Shown in pieces: positions 1 through 8,996 of a stretch of DNA of 64,000 bases (positions are counted from its first letter, which is position 1; each line of letters opens with the position of its first letter). The position numbers were made by a program, and so were the translations under genes. Origin of the DNA: Tetrapyrgos nigripes. Its lineage: Eukaryota; Basidiomycota; Agaricomycetes; Agaricales; Campanellaceae. Below the pieces are notes generated by a model, which was not told the origin of the DNA, did not search any database, and saw nothing but the letters and a program-made list of their open reading frames with translations. The stretch spans positions 186,001-250,000 of the forward strand of contig JAACJM010000061.1 of assembly GCA_013368315.1 (NCBI GenBank), written 5' to 3'.

Positions 1-102
1 AACAGGTGTGCTGAACTACTACTGGTGTTCTGGAGGCACTTGTATGCCGTCCCATAGACCTCATCTCCGCCACCTCCCTCTTCAAAAGCTCCACTTCATC
101 GC

Positions 103-923
103 TCAGCTCCCTGATCGCTTCCTGGCGTAGATGAACCCGTCATATCCCTTCTCTCCAATGGTGCCCATAGTAACAGCTTCAAGATCCTTGTCATTTCTCA
201 GCGCCTGCAGAATTTCTTCGACATGATCGGGAAATTGAATAACATTATCAACAATCTTCGAGACAACAGCGTCAGTGAAGTAGCAAACGATGGAAAAAAA
301 TAGATGGACGAACGATGACACCTCCAGCCCTGACCAGGCGTTTAGCCTCAGTGAAATACTTTGTGTTTGATGGTTTGTCCGCGTCAATGAAGATGAGGTC
401 ATAAGGGACCTCTGGTTTCATGTCGAGCATTGAGTTGTAGGCAGGGCCCACAATGACCTTGCATTTGGCAGAGAGGCCGGCCACAGACAAGTTTTCTTCA
501 GCGACCTATCGCAAGTGTTGAGTCTGATGGATGGGACAACATAGTAACATGACGCTTGCAAAAGTTACCTTGGCATGCTCCTTGCTGACTTCAAGCGTGT
601 ACAGCTCTCCGTCCTCGGGAAGAGCGCGTCCTAGCCATATCGTAGAGTAGCTGTCAAGACAATGAACGTGCTTAGTATCCAAAGATGAGAAGAAATTTTG
701 ACACTCACCCTCCCAGCGTTCCAACTTCTAGAATCCTTTTCGCATTGAGGGTCTTGGCGAGGAGGTATAGAAACTTCCCTTGAGCTTTGCTGACTCCGTC
801 GTCGACTGGAAGCCCTTTGTCGGAGGCGTTCTTGAGAGCAGCGTCTAGAACTGGGTCTGCTGGTACGAGGAAAGAGTTGTTGTAGTTGTCAGACTCTCTA
901 GCTCTGTCTTCGATGGTGGTCAT
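103..923 (-). CDS. Class I SAM-dependent O-methyltransferase (Methyltransf_3 / caffeoyl-CoA OMT-like), four exons
   Basis: Exons join in phase at 923-709, 650-569, 505-314 and 255-103, giving about 213 residues. The first three introns/exons are bounded by clear GT...AG signals (GTGAGT, GTAACT, GTTCGT donors). Motif I reads EVGTLGGYSTIWLGRAL, followed by YTLEVSKEHAKVAEENL, and the acidic metal/SAM motif is YDLIFIDADKPSNTKYF, then RAGGVI and VDNV. These are hallmarks of small cation-dependent O-methyltransferases that move methyl from S-adenosylmethionine to catechol-type hydroxyls; the true substrate cannot be read. The ATG at 923 was chosen over a GTG six bases upstream. The C-terminal part (EKGYDGFIYARK, then TGA at 105-103) is canonical, but the stretch after VDNV is about a dozen residues shorter than usual, so a deletion or misread intron is possible. 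No cofactor genes lie nearby. Bases 1-102 show nothing I can name. Confidence 0.85.
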
Positions 924-964
924 CTTCACGCTTTCTATTAAAGAGCAACTTGAAAGTATGAAGC

Positions 965-972
965 TATTTATA
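965..972 (-). promoter_or_regulatory. TATA box of the O-methyltransferase gene
   Basis: On the minus strand the bases read TATAAATA, 42 bp upstream of the ATG at 923. Position and sequence fit a core promoter TATA element with a short leader; no transcript evidence is available. Confidence 0.45.
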
Positions 973-1658
973 CCCTCAGGCTTCAGCGCTTCAGCCTCTG
1001 CAGAACGATATCAGGGATTGATCAGGGATATAATTGTTATAATAAAATCCGAGTTATAGCTACCTGACTTTAACGCACGGATAATTTTGTCATATACATG
1101 TACATAGCGTTGAAGCTACTTAGAAATGAATGGGGTAGGGCTGCCACGATCAAGAGGTGGGATGACGATCACTGTGGAGGCCAGTGAAAAGGTAGTTGTC
1201 CGAGCGCGTCGGGAAATTTCGCAATACAGTCCCAGAATCATGGGGTCACATTCAATCGCGAACGGTCGTTTTTTCTCGAGCTTGTGATTAGCCAAAAGCA
1301 CCGCCGGGGTTGCTTCACCACCGACGGCCAAGAAAAAACTTGATTGCAACCACCGCGCGTGCAGGGGATGGCTATAGTACGGTAAAGAAGAGACATATGA
1401 CGGATCGTAAAGCTAAACAAGTACATAGATTGAGAAATGTTACACATTGACAATCATAATTGCGAGAAGAGGGAGAGGTGGGAGGGTGCTCGAAAACTGA
1501 ATCGTAATACTATAGTACATCAAACCAATGAGTAAAACAAGCAAGAAGTGAGACGAGAAACCGCACCGAGGTACAGCAGCCAATGAGTGGAGGAAGCAAG
1601 AGGTGAGACCTCTTCCCGTTGCTTCCGCCTAGGGTTGCCACACCTGGTGGAACGTGAC
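973..1658. other. Intergenic stretch without a recognisable gene
   Basis: No convincing coding pattern on either strand. The only structure seen is a pair of imperfect direct repeats about 55 bp apart (about 1525-1557 and 1580-1610), both containing CCAATGAG followed by a GCAAGA(A/G)GTGAGAC core. Confidence 0.5.
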
Positions 1659-2055
1659 CAGTGTTCTACCAAAGGGTTAAACCCTTTTAACCCTTAAGCC
1701 CATTTAAGCCTTAAATTTAAGACTTAAAATTTTCCGAGTGACATCCTTAAGGCTTAAGCTGGCTTAAGGAAGAGGCAAAGACTGTCATCGGCTAGTCATT
1801 GATCAGCTAGTCAATTGTAACTCAAATATGTGAGGCAGGATAACGACTCTAGCAAGTCAAGACATGTCCAGAGTGCTCTAAACTTCTCAGACTGTGATGG
1901 CAGTTCTGACCGGTGACCTTTGTTACCCCTGTTTTTTTCCCACCTACCCTCACTGCACCTTAAGGCCTTAAGGATAGGGCTTAAGTTTAAGCTTTAAGCT
2001 TTTTAAGCCTTGAAATTTTTGGAAACCCGATTTAAGGGCTTAAAGTAGAACACTG
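1659..2055. mobile_element. hAT-like non-autonomous MITE
   Basis: The ends are perfect 11-bp inverted repeats: CAGTGTTCTAC at 1659-1669 and GTAGAACACTG at 2045-2055. CAGTG-type ends are usual for hAT elements. The interior (397 bp in all) has no ORF and is packed, near both ends, with TTAAG/CTTAA words, as in the subterminal repeats of hAT elements. Flanks carry AACGTGAC on the left and TACGTGAC on the right, but the right copy is offset by four bases (AGTT), so the 8-bp target duplication is imperfect or the insertion is old. Confidence 0.55.
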
Positions 2056-2766
2056 AGTTACGTGACCGAGCGGGCGAAATGCATCCGACGGTGCCCAGCG
2101 AGCCAATGAGCTGCTATACGCTACTGTAGTGGGCAGCTACAGCAGGAGACGACCATTCCTGGTTTTTCGCCTGTGTTCAGGCGCCGGAATGGTGTTAGAA
2201 TGGCAACCGAATCACTCACCTGCGATTAACTTAGTGTAAACAATCCTTTAAACAACAAACAAAGACTGTGAGGGTCGACTATCATAGAGCCAGGGCCAGA
2301 AAGCTTTGACACCGCGTCTTACTATTTGGACATGTTCTGACCGTACCTCCATCATCTTCTGCTGATCGGCTTTCTTACATAGAGTCCTGGCTCATAAACA
2401 ACGAGTACCACTTCGGAACCGCGACGAAATCTCAACTGTCTAGCGCTGAGCATGCGATACCTGAAAGTAACGGAGGAAATGGCTGGCCGGTCCTGGTGAG
2501 TGGCCTTTGAAACATCTACGTCGGTTTTGACCTCTTTATCTGTCTTCCCATTGCCTCAAGATGAGCAAGACGAGTCGCCGCAAGTCCAGTAGATGTCTCA
2601 CTCGGAAGTACAAATTTTGTCATTGGACGACTTGAAGCTTGAAAGCAACGGATCTACCATCATTCTCTATCGCCGCCGCCGCCTCCGTCTTCGTTATTCA
2701 GGCCTTACGAGCTTCTCACCGAAATCTTCACCTTACCCATGATTCACCAATCAGCGATCCCATCCC
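2056..2766. other. Intergenic, start of the repeat array
   Basis: No gene is supported. A short open stretch around 2695-2800 (plus strand) reads PYELLTEIFTLP, which recalls an F-box start, but it closes with a stop soon after and was not accepted. CCG/GCC-rich microsatellite-like sequence lies at about 2670-2690. Confidence 0.35.
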
Positions 2767-3654
2767 ATGTCGCCGGTGTGCCAGCGATGCATGCGAGACG
2801 CATTGTCTTTGTGTGATTCTGGAAGAGAACGAGAGCTGCAGAAAGAGCCGGCGGCGCAGCCAAACGAAGGGAACGAATCGTACCGTCACTCTATCACCCG
2901 CACTCACTACCACCTCTTCTTCCTTTCCGACCCCATAAGTTCTGCTCACCTGTTTTCCGGACTTTTAAATCCAACTGTCAAGCAACCGAACGAGTATCGT
3001 GGACACGAAGGGGAGGGTTGGGGAGGGTTGGGTTGTGTTTGGGATAATGCTGGAAATGCGAGGAGGAGAACCAGTGTATTGTCGTTTTCGCTGACGTTCT
3101 CGCGGTCGGTGCAGATGATTCATGAAGAAGAAAAAGAAAAAGATGGTAACGCTAATTGGGAAACTGAGGAAGTGGGTATTATTGACTGTCCTCGTGGACC
3201 CTGGTACGAGGGCGGGCCAGGACACAGGATGAGCAGATACGTTTGGTTCCTTCTCTTTACATTTTCTTCTTTTTTTGCCTTATCCCTTTTCTTGCTTTCA
3301 AGTTTTCTCCTCGCTGTCTTCATTTTCGTTTTCGTTTTCGTTTTCGGTCGCGAGAACGCTCTCTCTTTCCTTTATCTTTCTGATCCATGCTGCAGATGTC
3401 TTTCTTCATACAAGGCCTGCTGTAGTCGTTCTGGCTTGCTTAAGAAACGTCAAAATCAAGCTTTTCCCCCAGAACCAGTCAAGTCCTCAAGCATCAAGTT
3501 GCAACTACGCGGGCATCAAATCGGAAAAGGGGTCCAGGTCGTCCCCTCAGCTTCAGTAGCGGAAGTGGCCATGGCGCAGCAATACAAACATACAATCTCA
3601 AACCATTTTCTTGTACTAAGACTCAGCAACAGCAGACTGGTGCAAATACTCTGA
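2767..3654 (+). CDS. Hypothetical 295-residue ORF, most open relative of the plus-strand repeat family
   Basis: ATG at 2767, stop at 3652-3654. No known domain is recognised. The N-terminal half (KEPAAQPNEGNES, then CVWDNAGNARRRTS) lines up in the same order with the repeated P blocks further along (KEQQPALLKEENDS, then VKEVWDDNVKAFSSV), so this looks like a diverged copy of that family rather than a unique gene. The middle is a hydrophobic Phe/Leu stretch (about residues 160-195) over a TTTTCG pentamer-type repeat near 3325-3350; in the family this position is an intron, so the full ORF may be partly fortuitous. Treat the coding call as weak. Confidence 0.3.
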   Translation: MSPVCQRCMRDALSLCDSGRERELQKEPAAQPNEGNESYRHSITRTHYHLFFLSDPISSAHLFSGLLNPTVKQPNEYRGHEGEGWGGLGCVWDNAGNARRRTSVLSFSLTFSRSVQMIHEEEKEKDGNANWETEEVGIIDCPRGPWYEGGPGHRMSRYVWFLLFTFSSFFALSLFLLSSFLLAVFIFVFVFVFGRENALSFLYLSDPCCRCLSSYKACCSRSGLLKKRQNQAFPPEPVKSSSIKLQLRGHQIGKGVQVVPSASVAEVAMAQQYKHTISNHFLVLRLSNSRLVQIL

Positions 3655-6293
3655 CAGTGCATGTATCATTCTGACCCGTTGATTTGTCAAGTGTCCAAAG
3701 ACCGGCACCGCCAATTTTCAACTCGCCCGCCCGCCAGACCCCTCCCATAACCCTGGATCATTCATATAAGCCTACCTTTGTTCTACTGTCGACTCTTTGG
3801 CGTATTATACCCAACCAATCGCCAGAGGCAAAAACGAGTCTCGATTAGTGGAGGAGTACGACGTCTTCACTCCATATCTGGCGGTACACGAATATTTGAT
3901 ACAGGACTATAGGCTTCAACGCAGGGCATTTCTTACACTATCTTCTGCATATCTTGCTCCTGCAGTAATCCCAATCCTCCTCGTCAATGCCTCGGCCTTT
4001 TTTCAAGTTGGACTACTTGGTTGTCACATAGTCACACTAGTCACGCGCCCAAAGTCGAACCGCCAAACCTTCACAGCACGCCAACACTCTGTACGCTCCT
4101 CACCAAATTCACGGTGGCGATTCCTGAATACTACTAGATTTCCTGAATGGGGCCGGATGCCCCTGAGGCTGCTAGTTCTCGAACTATCTCAAGGATACGA
4201 ATCCTAGATGACGAAACCTACGAAGGATGGTAGCGCCCTCATTTTATGTGGGTCTGTCCTGGGGCTTTTGTTGAAGCATGATGCATTGCAGATCTCGCGT
4301 TGTGTGGAGTTTGGTGAGTCTGGTCACCCTCACTGCAGAGATATCTCCCTGACCACATTGTTGATAGTCGTCAATCTTCAAGTCCGTCATGGCTTCACTT
4401 CCTGAGTGACTACATAGAAACAAGCTTGGGCAGAACAGGGTTGTGGTATGAGGATGACTTGAAGGATGCTTGATAGCCTCTAGGATTGGCACTCTGGGAA
4501 TTGGTAGGGTAGTATTATGGTTACATTCGTCGGTCTCCTTCGTTATTAGATTCTGGAGTTTTGTCTTACTGCTGTTTTGGAAATGAAGGATAATACGCTC
4601 TTCATGAAACAATCATTGTTAACCTCTATCTGCAATTTGATGCGAAGATGCTGGTTGTAATACTTATCCAACCGGATTCCAAGACCCGATGCCGTTTCAG
4701 ATCAGCTTCAAAAGCTTCGTGGAACGCGTAGGACGTGGAAGAAGGAATGATGTATGTGTTCATATATGCACATTTTACTCAAGTCTTATTTGCGTTGTGA
4801 GTTCAGTACCGTCCACCTCCCTTGATGTTGTGTTCCCTCTCCAGCAGTCTCTTTTCACTCCTCCGTTCCAAGCCGGCTTGATTGGGAGTATAGGTGATAG
4901 TGGAGAGAGTAGCAGCAGATACGAGTCAAAGCATCTATTGTCCTCTACAAGACATACTTTTCATGTCCCTGCTGCAAACGGTAATTCTCCAACCACTTCT
5001 TTCTCCGTACACACCAACTCATAAATACCCCACCTCAATCAAAGCTATTATTGCCTTCAGGACAGGCGCACCAAAATTGCAAACCAACTGAGAGAGTACC
5101 CTGGATTGGGAAAAGCAATATCTGGTGTTGAAGAGAGGGGGTTAATTTGAAGGGTCGAGCACGGTTCTCAGTGGCCAGCGTAATATGAGTAATGAGTTTC
5201 GATGTGGGTGCTGATGCAAATTTGAGTATGAGTAGACTGGCGGCAGTGCGTATGAGTGAGGATCTGGGTCTATTTTATTTCTGTTTTCTTTTTCCCTTCG
5301 CGCTATCAATTTCTCTTCTTCTCATGTCCCGACCTGGCAATGCGCACAAGTTGATTCATTTGCTGGTGCTCACGTCGCTGAACACCTTCGCCTCGTTTCA
5401 GTATCGCTTGCTCCAGCAGCAACCTAACCTTTCCCCTCGTGCCAAAATTTCACCTTGTTTCCGTATCACCTGCTCTAGCAGCAACCTAGCCTTTCTCCTC
5501 GTGCCAAAATTGAAGTTCCTTTAAAACCGGGGTCTTCAGATTTGATTATGATGCTGGTGGGGCTAGTGAGGGGAAGGGGGCTTGGCCTTTTCTATGCATT
5601 GGATGTCTACTTTGGCTGTTGCAGCTTGGGAGGGGACAGATGGATTTGCAGCGGAGACAGGGGTTAGTCTTGCTGGGTGTGGCATTGATGACGATATTAG
5701 ATTGAGATGACAATTTTGGAAGAGAAAGTCCAGACCGCCGCTAAATCAAAATATACATATGCTCAACATGTTTGTCTTCATCATTTTGGTGTTTGTGTGC
5801 CTCAACCTCTCATGCAGCCTCAATCTCAGCTGATGCTCTCACTGGCATCGAGGATTTCAATGTAATTGAGTGACAAAGGTGGTTTTGATCTTATTTTTTT
5901 AAACATTCTGTTGCATATGTTTTTTTGTTAGAGTTATTGTCTGGATTTTGGGGACTTTCTTTTCTTCTTTTTGCCAACATCCTCGATGAACTGGTGTACC
6001 CTATCCTGCGTATTTGTTTCTCTGATATTCTTTTTTGTTTTTTTGTCCAGTTTGTTTTCTTTTCCCTTTGTCATATTTGTACTACACACATACGTTCACT
6101 AACTATGTTCATTCTTTCTGCTCCATGGCTTCCTATTCCTCCTAAAGTCCTCTGCCCCTCTCGCTGTTTTCCCATGCCCACCCAGCCATTTTCCCCCAAC
6201 CACTTCAAAAAATAAAATAAAATAAAGATGGCTTCATCTACGCAACGTCGCAACTGACACTTGGCAAACACCTTCACACCATACCTGAGTCTG
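3655..6293 (+). repeat. Unit 0 of the segmental array (diverged Q, T/U, V and W blocks)
   Basis: This stretch has no intact gene. Its parts match later units in order. 3780-4330 corresponds to the Q block (CACGCCAACACTCTG, the target also at 19670 and 36296). 4900-5290 corresponds to block U (ACACCAACTCATAAATACC and the TGGGTGCTG leader, compare 24780-25090). 5335-5870 is a shortened U/V exon area. 5880-6293 is spacer W ending in the retrotransposon insertion. It is the most diverged unit, suggesting it is the oldest or an array edge. Confidence 0.6.
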
Positions 6294-6811
6294 TGTCATG
6301 AATCGTCCCCCGCCTATTCATTTCCTTTCTATTCTTTTCCCTTTACTACCTATTTCCCACTTTAACCCCATAAATACCAACCATTTCTCATCATCGTCTA
6401 TAGTTACCATCTTTACAGATCTATGACTCACACTCTTATCTCCTCCGATCCCTATCTCCATGGACATTCTCACTGTCAATCATTCCTTATGATCCAGTAC
6501 CTTCATCTATCCATATTTAGCCTATCACCTTCTCGCCCTTGACGTTTCCACATGATACTGTCTATTATTACTGATTCTTTCCCATCTGTTCATATTTTAC
6601 TTATATACCTGTGATCCTTGTAACCTATTCCTTAGTTCGTTCACTTCGTCTCCGCTCCGTACTCTTACTACACAGTGTAGAGCCTAGTCAGCTTACTTTC
6701 TCTCTATCTCTCTATCTCTCTATCTCTCTTGACCAATCTATTTCTCTTGTAAACCGGCTTTCTCGTATTGTGTGACTTGGGTGGTTATTGAGTGTATCGA
6801 CAACCTTGACA
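6294..6811 (+). repeat. 5' LTR of the chromovirus
   Basis: 518 bp beginning TGTCATGAAT and ending CCTTGACA. It contains an ATAAATA word near 6370 and a TCTCTATC tandem repeat at about 6699-6729. It differs from the 3' LTR at four sites only (6304, 6648, 6658, 6672). Confidence 0.95.
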
Positions 6812-7478
6812 CTTGAACGAACTCCCATACACCCACCTCACAAATCCTTCCATCGTATTGAACCTTCCTATTACCCTATCCTTCCCCTACGGTGCTGCAG
6901 AAGCCCATCAACTCTACCCTGTGTGAGGAGCCTCACAGGTTGGCAGGTGTGAACTACTCAAGGAGCAGTTACACGAGGTCATCCCCCGTCTACACAGTCT
7001 CGAGACGTAATACCAGACTCGCTAAAACCGAGTAAGGTGGTCGACCGGTTCTGTAATTGAAACCCAAATTCCCTTCTTCACTCTGTCTACCCCACATCCC
7101 CGAATTTGTATCGAACCCGTGAGAGACCCAGTATTCAGTGTGCAAGAGGTAGCGAGGAAGGGGAAATGGAACCCGTTCGTAGTCACGAGGGGTTATAGCG
7201 GGAGAAATATATGAGCGAACCCTTGGAGCTTTGACTGACACTTCGTCTGTACAAGACGTTGGGTGTGGAAACTTACCTCAGGTGACGTAGTTCTCTCGAC
7301 GTTCTCATACATAACAGTGAAAGAGGACTTCGATACAGGAGAAACAGTGGTTCAGATCAAAGGACCTCTATTCTTCAGAGAAAACATCGACTACTCTCCA
7401 TCATCACCCTCCCCTGAATATGGTCTAGCATCCTCCTTTATCCTAGGACCCAACTACCTTTCTTAAAAGAATTGGTGT
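6812..7478 (+). other. Retrotransposon leader between 5' LTR and gag
   Basis: The bases after the LTR are CTTGAACGAACTCCC. There is no TGG trinucleotide next to the LTR, so a normal primer-binding site for the 3' CCA end of a tRNA is not evident. A 67-codon open stretch (7263-7463) lies in the gag frame and is closed by TAA at 7464-7466, just ahead of the gag ATG. It lacks an ATG and may be leftover or leader sequence. Confidence 0.6.
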
Positions 7479-8996
7479 ATGACCGATCGACGATCCGCAT
7501 CTGCAGACCCGAACCTCCACTGTGCCAACCGACCACACGTATTCCATCCCGCATCAAACCAAGACGCCTGCTATATCCCTGAAAACGGTGACGATCCTTG
7601 GGTTCTGTGCACTACACAACCATGCCTAAACAGATATAACACTCAACGACTCACTAACGTAGAACTCCCGAGTTGGTTACACGTTATAACCCAACTCCAA
7701 GAACTTGCAATTCAAAAAGCACATCGAAAACCCAGAACCGAATCAGGCCAAGGAACCTCTACACCTACCAACCAACCCTCCGAATCCAATCCAGTACCAG
7801 AAACCCCTCCCAATAACCCATCAGAACCAGACAATCCCACTCCCCCACCTTCTTTGCCCACCATTCCATCCACCGAAGGACCATCCGTAGCCCCTCGTCG
7901 TCCTCCTACACCTCCTTCTCCAAATCCGTCCGACCCAAATGACTCAGTCATGGCTGATACACCTCCTATCAGGTCGAACGGAACTTCCAAACGAGGAAGA
8001 AAACCAGACGCCTTCAATGGAGAACGTAGCGAGGCAAAACGATGGCTGGCCCTATTTAACAACTACCTACGCATGAATAAAGGAAAATACCCGACCGAGG
8101 AGAGTCAGGTTTCATTATTCCTGTCGTTCTTTACAGGAGAAAAAGGAGGAGATTGGGCAACACAGAGATTAATAGAACGAGATGAAGATGAGGAAGATGA
8201 GGACTTGGCGAGTACACCAGATAAATGGAGATGGATAACTTTGAAACAGATACGTGATAGATTCAAAAAGGATTTCAAAGCTCTCGCCTCGGAAGATGTG
8301 GCGAGGACAAAAATCAAGTTTGCTAGAATGAAGGGGACGGATATTAGCAGCTACAACAGCATCTTCGATACATATGGAGAAGAGTCCGAGTTCAGAGAAG
8401 CAGCGTTGTTGGAATTTTATCAGGATGGACTGCCACCCAAACTCCGAGAAGCTGTTGGAAGAACGTATCCAAAGTGGGATGACTTCGAGGAGTACAAGGA
8501 AAGAGCTGTGGAGCTTCATTTAGAGTGGCTGAAGGAACGGGAAAGACAAGGACGCTGGAAAACTACTTCGACATCAAAGAGTAGTCCAGGTCCGTCTCAG
8601 GGAAGAACGGTAGCAAGCGTCAATGCGCTTATGAATATGGGACCAGGTGCTAACTTGTCTTTCACTCCATTACCCAAACTGACACCTGATGAAAGGGACC
8701 GACTCCGAAAAGCAGGAGCATGCTTCGCATGTAGACAAACTGGACATATGAGCAACGAATGTCTGACATTCCCAAGGACGTCATCTCAAAACACTCCCCG
8801 AACCTTTCCCTCTTGTGCTGTTCGAACAGCTGAAACCGCATCTTCACCACCGGTAACGGTAGCTCAGGCGTCTTCATCTCGAAACACAATCAAGGATATT
8901 TCCGACATGGTTAACAGGGTTAAAGGACTAGAGGGAGAAGAAAAGGAACAAGCAACCGTCTATTTAAAAGACATTATGTCTAAATTGGATTTTTGA
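7479..8996 (+). CDS. gag: Gag polyprotein of the chromovirus
   Basis: Intact 505-residue ORF. Residues about 1-160 are Pro/Ser/Thr-rich and probably disordered. Residues about 165-365 form a retrotransposon Gag domain (WITLKQIRDRFKKDF, then FYQDGLPPKLREAVGR), which packs RNA into virus-like particles. A CCHC zinc knuckle, CFACRQTGHMSNEC, is at residues 415-428 and would bind the genomic RNA. The stop TGA at 8994-8996 overlaps the start of the open pol frame, which is one base back (-1). The ATG at 7479 is the first in this frame after the TAA at 7464. Confidence 0.9.
   Translation: MTDRRSASADPNLHCANRPHVFHPASNQDACYIPENGDDPWVLCTTQPCLNRYNTQRLTNVELPSWLHVITQLQELAIQKAHRKPRTESGQGTSTPTNQPSESNPVPETPPNNPSEPDNPTPPPSLPTIPSTEGPSVAPRRPPTPPSPNPSDPNDSVMADTPPIRSNGTSKRGRKPDAFNGERSEAKRWLALFNNYLRMNKGKYPTEESQVSLFLSFFTGEKGGDWATQRLIERDEDEEDEDLASTPDKWRWITLKQIRDRFKKDFKALASEDVARTKIKFARMKGTDISSYNSIFDTYGEESEFREAALLEFYQDGLPPKLREAVGRTYPKWDDFEEYKERAVELHLEWLKERERQGRWKTTSTSKSSPGPSQGRTVASVNALMNMGPGANLSFTPLPKLTPDERDRLRKAGACFACRQTGHMSNECLTFPRTSSQNTPRTFPSCAVRTAETASSPPVTVAQASSSRNTIKDISDMVNRVKGLEGEEKEQATVYLKDIMSKLDF

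Noticed and set aside
2690..2810. F-box-like PYELLTEIFTLP
   Set aside because: Only about 30 codons long, no upstream start in frame, and no second motif.
3240..3350. Hydrophobic Phe/Leu stretch as a membrane segment
   Set aside because: It comes from a pyrimidine-rich TTTTCG repeat that is intron-like in the related blocks.
7263..7466. 67-codon ORF in front of gag as a separate gene
   Set aside because: Begins at GTG, not ATG, and sits in the untranslated leader; kept only as a note.
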